Source of the DNA: Globisporangium splendens
Taxonomy: Eukaryota; Oomycota; Peronosporomycetes; Pythiales; Pythiaceae
NCBI GenBank assembly: GCA_006386115.1
Contig: VFIW01000058.1
Span: 62,001-126,000 of the forward strand
Direction of reading: 5' to 3'
DNA: 64,000 nt
The translations under genes were made by a program, and so were the position numbers. The notes beneath the pieces are model-generated. The model was not told the origin of the DNA. It did no database searches and was given only the letters and a program-made list of their open reading frames with translations. This document shows positions 24,305-32,971 of this stretch, one piece after another (positions within the stretch are counted from its first letter, which is position 1; each line of letters starts with the position of its first letter).

Positions 24305-25069
24305 TCATCCCATTTGCATCTTCTGATCCATGGAAGACGACGAGATGCGCCACGCATCGTCGATCGTGGGTTCGCAGCTCCAGCGGTCCGTGGTGGGCGG
24401 CACCCACGGCGGGACGCTGTCTCTCGGTCGCAGCCCCAGCATTTCCAGACGATACCTGGTCTCCTGTGTCAACTTGGCCTTGCGGATCGTCACGAACGTC
24501 GTGCTCGGCACTGGATCCTCGCGCTCGCGGCGCACGAGGCGGCGGATCTGAATGTGGTTCAATGGCTGCTGCATACTTCGCTCGTACTGCAATGCGCGTA
24601 GCTTTCGCTTTGTCACGCGCTGCGCTTGAATATACTGAGTTGCGTCATGCACGCTTCGATTCGCGGCGTCAGAGCTTGACGATAGCGTGGCGCTCGCTCG
24701 CGATCTGCCTGTCAACTTGTCTTTTTCCTGCTGATGTTGAAGATGGAGCCTCACGCTCATGTTTCGTTGATGATCCCGTTGCTCACTGGACGTCGCTGTC
24801 GCGCGTCTTGACGGCTCCAAGTAGCTCGCGACGCGGTCGTCTTCAATAGAGGGTGAACGAAGGAGCTCGCTGTGCTTCCTGCCGCTGCTGAGACCATCGA
24901 TCTGCGCGCTAGGGTGTGTCGTGAGCCAGGACTCGTCGTCGGTCGGGCTGCCGCTCCAGGTACCTGCTGCGTCGTGCTTGGCGTGCAGTCTGGACGCGCG
25001 ATGCACGAGGCGCGCACACCATGCGCCAATACGCCGCAGTCCGTTCGGCTTCTTCTGCGTCATGGTCAT
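24305..25069 (-). CDS. Unrecognised basic protein, 254 aa
   Basis: Single open frame, rich in Arg, Ser and Gln. No family recognised, no signal peptide or TM. The C-terminal third is the most ordered looking part (KAKLTQETRYRLEMLGLRPR, then VPPWVPPTTDRW). It is probably cytosolic or nuclear by composition. A diverged relic of its 5' portion lies at about 27070-27215 between the Orai-like genes, which shows that this stretch has been duplicated. A longer open frame begins at 25151 in another phase, so the start is uncertain. Confidence 0.5.
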   Translation of the reverse strand: MTMTQKKPNGLRRIGAWCARLVHRASRLHAKHDAAGTWSGSPTDDESWLTTHPSAQIDGLSSGRKHSELLRSPSIEDDRVASYLEPSRRATATSSEQRDHQRNMSVRLHLQHQQEKDKLTGRSRASATLSSSSDAANRSVHDATQYIQAQRVTKRKLRALQYERSMQQPLNHIQIRRLVRREREDPVPSTTFVTIRKAKLTQETRYRLEMLGLRPRDSVPPWVPPTTDRWSCEPTIDDAWRISSSSMDQKMQMG

Positions 25070-25866
25070 CTGCGGCTGCTGAGTGAGTCCGACGCAGCAG
25101 TTTGAAGACTGGCAGCAAAACGGCCGATCCTTTTCTCCACTTTGGCATCAAGGAAGTACCAGGAGCGAATTAGAACATTAAACAGAGGGGTTTGACTCCT
25201 GCGCACGCCAATCTTTTCCGTGGTTTTGGGGACCGTCTTTTCTTGTTTCGCTCTTTGATACGGACTCGTTGTGTGGATCCTCAATCGGGCCAGATGGACC
25301 ACAGAGGCACTGTGCCACTTGCTCACAGCAGTGTGAGGTAGTATTGAACTTGGAGTTTATCGTACCAGTGCAACTATTTTTTTCCTTTTCCGCCACTGAA
25401 AGGATGGGTACAGATGGTGCTTAAGGGCGTAGTCAGCGGATCTGTGGTAGAGTCGAGAGAGCGAGGTAGAAGTGGCGTCAGACACGCAGAGAGAGAGGCA
25501 TCCATTTCGCTGTCATGTGCCGTCAAACCTCCGCCATTCGACAAACAAAACAGTTGATACCCTCTGTAAGACGGTGAAACGCGTGTGTCGTCGGACAAAT
25601 AGCTGTCAGCAGCGCAACACAGCACCAAACTCTTTGCCTGTTCTCTCTGATAAGTTGTTTACCCTTTGAAAATAGTACCTTTGAATAGGAGTAAAATGAA
25701 GGAGCTAGGATGTGAGTCGCCATATATCATCTGTGCTGGACAGATGCAAGCCAGAGCAATCATCAGCGCCGCCTCATCTTCCAGACTCAGATATGGTTCG
25801 ATCATCTGATTCCCATGCGACACCATCAAGCTCATTTTCATTGCGTGTGACTCGGATTGCCAGCAC
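25070..25866. other. Intergenic region upstream of the first Orai-like gene
   Basis: No coding potential seen. The right end holds the initiator-like element of the Orai-like gene. Confidence 0.35.
25830..25844 (+). promoter_or_regulatory. Initiator-like core promoter element
   Basis: GCTCATTTTCATTGC closely matches the first part of the oomycete GCTCATTYYNCAWTTT core. It ends 22 bp before the ATG of the Orai-like gene, a usual distance. It supports 25867 as the start. Confidence 0.5.
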
Positions 25867-26777
25867 ATGGCGGCTGTTGGTGCGGTCGTCGAGGCCGTGT
25901 TCGGGTCCTACGACCTCAAGAACGCCAAGCAGTGGCGCGATGAGGACCTGGCGCACCGCGAGCAGGAGAAGCAGTGGCGTGAGGACGCCATCCTGCGCGA
26001 GCTCACGTGGCGCAACGCCGACCTGGAGCGCGAGCGCCGTGTGCTCAAGCTCGAGAGTGAGAAGCGCATCATCGATGCGCGCAGCAAGCAGCTCACGGCG
26101 GTTGGGCATTTGTCTGCGCTGCTCGGGGCCTTTTCAATGGTCTCCATGGTCGAAATCGGCCTCCCCGATGATCTCAACCATGCGCTGCTCGTGGCTTACG
26201 GTGCCACCTGCTGTCTCGTGGTAAGCAACTCTTTCTCTGTGCGTGTTGTGAATGGTATGTATTGACGGTGTTGTTTTATGTGGTAGTTTATATTTATGCT
26301 GATCAGCATGCTCACATGCACGCTGTTGCTACTCGCGGTGACGCGGTTTGTGACGCATACACTGGAGGGGGAAGTGCGGGAACTGACCGCGATCGAACTC
26401 GATCTGGTGTCTCCGTTCCACGCGTGGTGGCTGCGGCGCTGCGAGCGCGAGTGGCTTCTTGCCTACAAGTGTTTCCGTCTCGGTATGCATGCTGAGCATT
26501 GCTGCTATTATGCGTGGACTGCATGTGGAGGTGCTGATAACACTGCGACCACGATCCTTTTCCTTTTTGTCGGTATATAGGCGCATCACTGTTTCTTCTG
26601 GAAGTGACTCTAATCGGGTGGGTGGTCTTCGGCCGTTCCGTCGCTACGACCACGACAATGACGGTGGTGTGCGTTATCGGTTTTCTCTATTACCAGATGC
26701 GCGTCGCGAGCCGCTGGCGATACCTCGTCGACTTCCCCGACCCGAGCAGCAGCAGTATCACTTACAGCGATCAGTAG
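25867..26777 (+). CDS. Orai-like store-operated calcium channel, copy A
   Basis: Three exons: 25867-26220, 26287-26482 and 26581-26777, giving 248 residues. Residues about 20-75 form a highly charged coiled coil (REQEKQWREDAILRELTWRN). The Orai signature follows: HLSALLGAFSMVSMVEIGL, in which the Glu matches the selectivity-filter Glu of animal Orai. TM2 (HALLVAYGATCCLV) is cut by intron 1 before FIFMLISMLTCTLLLL. TM3 has SLFLLEVTLIGWVVF with the conserved Glu, then TM4. Four TM helices and these motifs make the family call good. It would be a plasma-membrane calcium channel. The first of three paralogs in 3.8 kb. Confidence 0.85.
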
Positions 26778-27632
26778 CCCCAATAATTTATTGTTGAAAA
26801 AGAATGGACACCCCAAGGACCTTTCGTTCGCGTCAACCTATGGGTGCAGTGGTGAGAGTCACGAACGAACGGCGTGTGGCGAGTGACAACACCCTGTCTC
26901 TGCTGGCGTATTGCTTCAGATTCATACTGGCGTCTGATTTTGTGTTGACGAAGCGGTGCCAACCTTGTGGCGCGCTGTTGGCCCCCACGCATTTTCTTAT
27001 AGACCCCAGCTGGTCTCGATTTGCGTGTTCGGTTTCCTAAAATGTGAGCCCACTTTTCAGTCAGAGTCCATTAATCTGCGCGCTGCACGCGTCATGAATC
27101 ACGACTTGTCGTGGGTCGGACTGCCGCTCCATCTGCCTGGATGTGTGATGCACGAGGCGCCAATGCGCTCGTCTTCTTCTGCGTCATGGCCGCCTGTGGC
27201 TCTTGATGGAGCGGAGTGAGTCATTGAGCCAGTCCAACGTACAAAGTTCTCGTCAGTAAAAGTCCATACATGAGATGACTTATGTTGGATCCCTCTCAAC
27301 CCAACCACCTCAGCTTGTTGTGCACGCAACGATGTCATTACACCCCTTTGCCTCCCTCAGAGTCTGGCATGTGGCGCACGACAAGCAGAACGACAGCGCT
27401 GCCATGAGCTTGACCTGAACCTTCGACGTGGTCGGCTTTGGTGACGTGTGAAGAACACTGCATCGCACAGTGTCAAAACTCGATCATAATGCATGGTCCA
27501 GCACGCCTACATACGCTTTACTAACCTTTCAGCAATTTGGAGTGCTTCCTCACAATCTAGTCATGGTTCCTCGCTTTTCAACTCAGCCCACGACAGGGCC
27601 CCGTAGAGCGTCTTTTTGTTTGAAAAAGTATA
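26778..27632. other. Duplicated 3' flank and relic-bearing spacer between Orai-like copies A and B
   Basis: 26803-27040 resembles the 3' flank of copy C (about 29700-29850), for example GGCGCGCTGTTGGCCC and CACGCATTTTCTT. The duplicated unit therefore extended about 250 bp beyond the gene. A relic of the 254-aa gene lies at about 27070-27215. From 27220 to 27632 I see nothing. Confidence 0.6.
27070..27215 (-). pseudogene. Degenerate fragment of the 254-aa gene
   Basis: On the minus strand this stretch keeps recognisable pieces of the 5' part of the gene at 24305-25069: HDAEEDERIGA against HDAEEAERTAA (upstream, in another frame there) and WSGSPTHDKS against WSGSPTDDES. Deletions and stops prevent translation. 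Probably carried along with the segmental duplication that made the Orai-like cluster. Confidence 0.6.
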
Positions 27633-28551
27633 TTACTGAAGCTCCTGATCGCTGTAAGTGATACTGCTGCTGCTCGGATCGGGGAAGTCGACGAGGTATC
27701 GCCAGCGGCTCGCGACGCGCATCTGGTAATAGAGAAAACCGATAACGCACACCACCGTCATTGTCGTGGTCGTGGCGACGGAACGGCCGAAGACCACCCA
27801 CCCGATTAGAGTCACTTCCAGAAGAAACAGTGATGCGCCTATATACCGACAAAAAGGAAAAGGATCGTGGTCGCAGTGTTATCAGCACCCGTATTGCGAT
27901 CCACACACAATAGCAGCAATGCTCAGCATGCATACCGAGACGGAAACACTTGTAGGCAAGAAGCCACTCGCGCTCGCAGCGCCGCAGCCACCACGCGTGG
28001 AACGGAGACACCAGATCGAGCTCGATCGCGGTCAGTTCCCGCACTTCCCCCTCCAGTGTATGCGTCACAAACCGCGTCACCGCGAGTAGCAACAGCGTGC
28101 ATGTGAGCATGCTGATCAGCATAAATATAAACTACCACATAAAACAACACCGTCAATACATACCATTCACAACACGCACAGAGAAAGAGTTGCTTACCAC
28201 GAGACAGCAGGTGGCACCGTAAGCCACGAGCAGCGCATGGTTGAGATCATCGGGGAGGCCGATTTCGACCATGGAGACCATTGAAAACCCCGCGAGTAGT
28301 GCGGACAAATGCCCAACCGCCGTGAGCTGCTTGCTGCGCGCATCGATGATGCGCTTCTCACTCTCGAGCTTGAGCACACGGCGCTCGCGCTCCAGGTCGG
28401 CGTTGCGCCACGTGAGCTCGCGCAGGATGGCGTCCTCACGCCACTGCTTCTCCTGCTCGCGGTGCGCCAGGTCCTCATCGCGCCACTGCTTGGCGTTCTT
28501 GAGGTCGTAGGACCCGAACACGGCCTCGACGACCGCACCAACAGCCGCCAT
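27633..28551 (-). CDS. Orai-like store-operated calcium channel, copy B
   Basis: Three exons: 28551-28198, 28131-27936 and 27838-27633, giving 251 residues. Nearly identical to copy A over its whole length, with the variant HLSALLAGFSMVSMVEIGL, which is closer to the animal SALL.GFAMVAMVE pattern. A T-to-G change in the stop codon used by copy A extends the C-terminus by three residues (ELQ). Intron 1 is identical to that of copies A and C. Intron 2 is a mosaic of the A and C versions. Convergent with copy A and divergent from copy C, with a 173-bp shared promoter region. Confidence 0.85.
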
Positions 28552-28724
28552 GTGCTGGCAATTCGCATCTGCGAGGTGCAAATGCAAGCAATGTAACGCA
28601 GCAAATTGGAAAGATCGTATATTACTGGGTGATAACTGTACAATCATGCATTTTGTTTTAGAGCGGTGTTGAGTATGGCAGTATCACTCGCTTGCATTTG
28701 AACGTCGCGGAACATTCGCGCACC
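28552..28724. promoter_or_regulatory. Short bidirectional promoter region of Orai-like copies B and C
   Basis: 173 bp separate the two divergent start codons. Copy B has TTACATTGCTTGCATTTGC about 50 bp before its ATG, and copy C has CACTCGCTTGCATTTGAAC about 25 bp before its ATG. Both are loosely initiator-like. The upstream sequence of copy A differs, so regulation may differ despite similar proteins. Confidence 0.4.
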
Positions 28725-29618
28725 ATGGCGGCTGTTGGTGCGGTCGTCGAGGCCGTGTTCGGGTCCTACGACCTCAAGAACGCCAAGCAGTGGCGCGATG
28801 AGGACCTGGCGCACCGCGAGCAGGAGAAGCAGTGGCGTGAGGACGCCATCCTGCGCGAGCTCACGTGGCGCAACGCCGACCTGGAGCGCGAGCGCCGTGT
28901 GCTCAAGCTCGAGAGTGAGAAGCGCATCATCGATGCGCGCAGCAAGCAGCTCACGGCGGTCGGACAGTTGTCTGCGCTGCTCGTGGCCTTTTCAATGGTC
29001 TCCATGATCGAGGTTCACTTCCCCGATGATCTCAACCATGCGCTGCTCGTGGCTTACGGTGCCACCTGCTGTCTCGTGGTAAGCAACTCTTTCTCTGTGC
29101 GTGTTGTGAATGGTATGTATTGACGGTGTTGTTTTATGTGGTAGTTTATATTTATGCTGATCAGCATGCTCACATGCACGCTGTTGCTACTCGCGGTGAC
29201 GCGGTTTGTGACGCATACACTGGAGGGGGAAGTGCGGGAACTGACCGCGATCGAACTCGATCTGGTGTCTCCGTTCCACGCGTGGTGGCTGCGGCGCTGC
29301 GAGCGCGAGTGGCGTCTTGCCTACAATTGTTTCTGGCTAGGTATGCGTGAGTAACTTTGCTGCTATTGTGTGTGGATCGCAATACGGGTGCTGATAACAC
29401 TGCGACCAATCTCATTAGGCGCGTCGCTGTTTCTCCTGGAAGTGACTCTAATAGGGTGGGTGGTCTTCGGCCGCTCCGTCACCACGTCCGTCACGATGAC
29501 GGCGCTCTGCGCCATCGGCATTATCTATTACCAGATGCGCGTCGCGAGTCGCTGGCGATACCTCGTCGACTTTCTCGACCCAAGCAGCGCCACTCACAGC
29601 GACGAAGAGCCCAAGTAA
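28725..29618 (+). CDS. Orai-like store-operated calcium channel, copy C
   Basis: Three exons: 28725-29078, 29145-29340 and 29419-29618, giving 249 residues. The same coiled coil as copies A and B, then QLSALLVAFSMVSMIEVHF. The filter Glu is kept, but the residues around it differ from copies A and B (MIEVHF instead of MVEIGL). TM3 keeps LFLLEVTLIGWVVF. The C-terminus diverges (FLDPSSATHSDEEPK). Intron 2 is shorter (78 nt) than in A (98) and B (97). The most divergent member, perhaps with different conductance. Confidence 0.85.
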
Positions 29619-30144
29619 ATTATCCCTGGAGGAAGAAGAAAGAAAGAAAGAAATACACTGCAGACTCTTTAGTAAATGCCCCCAGCATCATGTCTATTGC
29701 GCGCATGGCCACGAGCCAATGGCGTGTGACGAGCGAACGAAGCACCCCGTCTCTGCCTCTGTGTTGCTTCAGCTTCGTGCCGGCGTTGACGGCAACCTTG
29801 TGGCGCGCTGTTGGCCCACGCATTTTCTTGTGATGCGCTCCCATTTGCGCATTCAGCCACCCTGTCAGGCACCAACCTTTCAACGAATATTCGATTGTAC
29901 AGGATATGTAATCATGAAGGGTTCAAACCAGACACAATCTCAAATTTGTGCGTATGAATGAGAGGGTATTCGTTTTCGAAGGTCAAAGTTCAGATCTGAA
30001 GAGGGAAAAAAATGGCCATCTAATTGTTTCGAAAGGGGGCGAACGGCGGGAGGGTGCGCGCGGCAGCAGCCATTCCGCGAAAAGCTCTCAAGGTCAAAGG
30101 CGCTCTGCTCGACACCCCTCCTCCCCCTCTCATATAGCAAGACC
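29619..30144. other. Intergenic region before aspartokinase-homoserine dehydrogenase
   Basis: 29638-29653 is an AGAA-type simple repeat. About 29700-29850 is the duplicated Orai-gene flank. The rest should hold the next gene's promoter; no clear initiator seen. Confidence 0.4.
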
Positions 30145-32790
30145 ATGGAGCAGAAGTTCGTGGTGCACAAGTTCGGCGGCACGTCTGTGGGCAGCGCCGA
30201 GTGCTTCGCCAAGGTGGGCGACATCGTGTCGGCGCTGGACACGCCGCGCATCGCGGTCGTCGTGTCCGCCATCGGCGGCAAGCCCAAGGTCACGGACCTG
30301 CTCATCAGTCTGCTTAGCCTCGCCAAGCAGCGCAAGTCGCAGGAGTGCGACGCGATCCTCGACGTGATCCGCGAGAAGCACCACAAGGTCATCACCGAGC
30401 TGCTGCCTGAAGCCGTTGGCAAGCCGATTGAGGAAGCCATCGATGCCGATCTGAAGCGATTGTCCGAGTTGCTGCGCGCGATCTCGATCATGCGCTCGTA
30501 CAACGACAACGTGGTTGAGTTCATCTCGGGTCACGGCGAAGTGTGGTCGGCCAAGATTCTCACGGCAGTGCTCACGCTGCGCGCCGCTGCAGACGGCAAA
30601 GCACACAAGTACCATTTCGTGGACGCGCGCGAGTTTTTAATCGTCGAGCCCGATGAGGACCACGGTCCAGTCGTGCAGTACGACCTCACGACCAAGAACA
30701 TGGACAAGATCATCAAGAACCAGCCGGACGGCAAGGAGTTGACGCATCTCGTCATCACGGGTTTCATCTGCAGCACGACCGAGGGCGTCATGACCACATT
30801 GAAGCGCGACGGCAGTGATTTCACGGCGTCGATCTGCGGCCGCGTGCTCAAGGCGAGCAGCATCACTATCTGGACGGACGTCAGTGGTGTGTTGAGCTCA
30901 GACCCTCGCCGCGTGCCTGAAGCCAAAATTCTCGGTGAAGTGTCGTACGAAGAAGCCATGGAACTCGCGTACTTTGGCGCCAAGGTGATCCACCCAAAGA
31001 CCATGACACCTGCAATCTTGGAGGCGATCCCGATTTACATTCGCAACACGTTCGAGCCTGAGCACCCGGGCACAAAGATCTACCACCGCAAGCGTGTCGA
31101 ATTGGAGCGCAAGCTCTCGAACGGGTTGCCGAATGCCAGAAACATTGTCAGCGGTTTCTCCACCGTCGACGACTTGGCGCTGTTCAACATTGAAGGCAGT
31201 GGCATGGTCGGCGTCCACGGCACGTCGTCTCGGCTCTTCAGTGCGCTCGACCGCGTCAAAGTCAACGTCGTGCTCATCGCGCAGGCGAGTTCCGAGCACT
31301 CGATCTGTTTCGCGGTGCCCATGAGCCGCGCCGACGACGTCAAGGAAGTCGTGAACGAGACGTTCTTCAAGGAAATCCACCACGGCTTGATCGAGAAGAC
31401 CGAGTTCATCGCGCCGATCAGTATCATCGCTGCGGTCGGCGACAACATGAGCCACACGCCAGGCGTCTGCAGCCGCTTTTTCGGTGCGCTCGGCCGCGCC
31501 GACATCAACGTGCTCGCAATCTCGCAGGGCTCGTCGGAGCGCAACATCTCGGCCGTCGTCAAGTACGAAGACTCGGCGGCTGCGCTCCGTGCCGTGCACT
31601 CGGCGTTCTTCCTCTCGGACCAGACGATCTCGATCGGTATCGTCGGTCTCGAACAGCACGACACCACGGGCGTCGGCAAGGCGCTGCTGGCGCAATACAA
31701 CCAGCAACGCGAGTACTTGAAGCAGCGCTTCAACGTGGACATCCGTATTCGCGCGATTGCGACGCACTCGTCGTCGCAGATGCTGCTCGATCACAACGGC
31801 GGACTGACCTCGGATGCGCTGGAAGAGCAGGTTGACGCGTTTGAACCGTTCGACCACGAGCGATTCCTGAACCACGTGTGCGCTGACCACCTGCCACATT
31901 GGCTCATCGTCGATGTATCCAACTGCCCGAGCCACGTCAAAGACCTGTACCCGACCTGGTTAAACCGCAACGTGCACCTGATCACGGCGAACATCAACGT
32001 CGCGGCGGCGTCGACGACGTTGCACCACTTGATCCGCACGAAGCTGCGCGAGAAGAAGCTGATCTTCGACTCGGAGGCGTGTCTCGCGATCGGCGTCCCC
32101 ATCTTCAACACGATCCAGAACTTCATCCAGACGGGTGATGACATCCAGACAGTCGAGTACTCGGGCTCTCGCTTCCTCAACTCGGTGCTGAACGCCGCAT
32201 GTGCCGCCACGAGCGCCGCGGACGTCGATCTCCCGGCATTGCTCAAGCAACACATCGATGAGTACAAGAGCTTGATGTCGGTACGCGAGATCTTGGACGA
32301 TATCACGGGTGTGCGCAGCGCGAAGAAGGCTGTGCTGCTCGCGCGCGAACTCGGCTTCCAGACGGAGCTCCACGACGTGGACATCCAATCGTGCTGGCGT
32401 TACCGCGACAACGAGGACGACGAGAACGACGATGTGAGCAAGTGGGACTACGATCGACTGCTGGCGCACTTGGTGAGCAAGTGCGAGCCTTTGCAGCAGC
32501 AGATCGCGCAGACCATCGCGAACCGCGCCGAGACGCCGTCGCTGCGGCTCATGGCGTTTGTGGACGCGATGACCGGCACGATCTCGGTGCGCGTGGAGGC
32601 GCTGGTGTCGGCGCACGCGTTCGCGTCGCTGCAGCCGCTGCAGGGCGCGTTCGCGTTCTACACGACGCGCCACGCCGCGCACCCAGTGGTCGTCACGGGC
32701 CCCATCGCCGACAGCTCCATCACGGCTGGCACGCTCTTCGGCTCGATCCTGAACCTCGCGCGGAATTGCGGCGCTCGTGAAGGCAATTAG
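30145..32790 (+). CDS. Aspartokinase / homoserine dehydrogenase fusion with diverged dehydrogenase active site
   Basis: Intronless, 881 residues, the length of ThrA/MetL-type fusions. The kinase half is canonical: KFGGTSVG at residues 9-16, the Asp-binding SDFTASICGRVLKA, TDVSGVLSSDPRRVPEA and AMELAYFGAKVIHPKT. Two ACT-type regulatory modules follow at about 340-490 (DRVKVNVVLIAQASSEHSI; GRADINVLAISQGSSERNI). The C-terminal half aligns with homoserine dehydrogenase (AIGVPIFNTIQNFIQTGDDI), but key catalytic positions are changed. The usual TPNKKA reads TANINVA (614-620), and the EPDPRDDLSGxD block reads VREILDDITGVR (713-724); only the final Lys pair is kept. It should phosphorylate aspartate in Thr/Met/Ile synthesis; the dehydrogenase activity is doubtful. 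Confidence 0.92.
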   Translation: MEQKFVVHKFGGTSVGSAECFAKVGDIVSALDTPRIAVVVSAIGGKPKVTDLLISLLSLAKQRKSQECDAILDVIREKHHKVITELLPEAVGKPIEEAIDADLKRLSELLRAISIMRSYNDNVVEFISGHGEVWSAKILTAVLTLRAAADGKAHKYHFVDAREFLIVEPDEDHGPVVQYDLTTKNMDKIIKNQPDGKELTHLVITGFICSTTEGVMTTLKRDGSDFTASICGRVLKASSITIWTDVSGVLSSDPRRVPEAKILGEVSYEEAMELAYFGAKVIHPKTMTPAILEAIPIYIRNTFEPEHPGTKIYHRKRVELERKLSNGLPNARNIVSGFSTVDDLALFNIEGSGMVGVHGTSSRLFSALDRVKVNVVLIAQASSEHSICFAVPMSRADDVKEVVNETFFKEIHHGLIEKTEFIAPISIIAAVGDNMSHTPGVCSRFFGALGRADINVLAISQGSSERNISAVVKYEDSAAALRAVHSAFFLSDQTISIGIVGLEQHDTTGVGKALLAQYNQQREYLKQRFNVDIRIRAIATHSSSQMLLDHNGGLTSDALEEQVDAFEPFDHERFLNHVCADHLPHWLIVDVSNCPSHVKDLYPTWLNRNVHLITANINVAAASTTLHHLIRTKLREKKLIFDSEACLAIGVPIFNTIQNFIQTGDDIQTVEYSGSRFLNSVLNAACAATSAADVDLPALLKQHIDEYKSLMSVREILDDITGVRSAKKAVLLARELGFQTELHDVDIQSCWRYRDNEDDENDDVSKWDYDRLLAHLVSKCEPLQQQIAQTIANRAETPSLRLMAFVDAMTGTISVRVEALVSAHAFASLQPLQGAFAFYTTRHAAHPVVVTGPIADSSITAGTLFGSILNLARNCGAREGN

Positions 32791-32971
32791 AAACCACCAT
32801 AAATAGAAACGTTAGACATAAAAATCCATTCTGATAATCTGATAAATGGTTTATAAGGTGACCCACACTAATTCTGCCAGTTGTCGAAATCGTACTTAGT
32901 GGGATCAAAGTCCTCTCTCCCTTACACTCACTCACTCACTCTCTGTATCTTTGTCGTTTTGAGCAGCGACG

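Noticed and set aside
26312..26653. Antisense frames over Orai-like copies and their mirror images over copy B
   Set aside because: Reverse complements of the channel exons; they recur only because the genes are duplicated.
30898..31935. Long antisense open frame (345 codons) inside aspartokinase-homoserine dehydrogenase
   Set aside because: Composition is Arg/Val/Asp-rich, as expected from the reverse complement of a GC-rich gene; no motif; the sense protein is certain.
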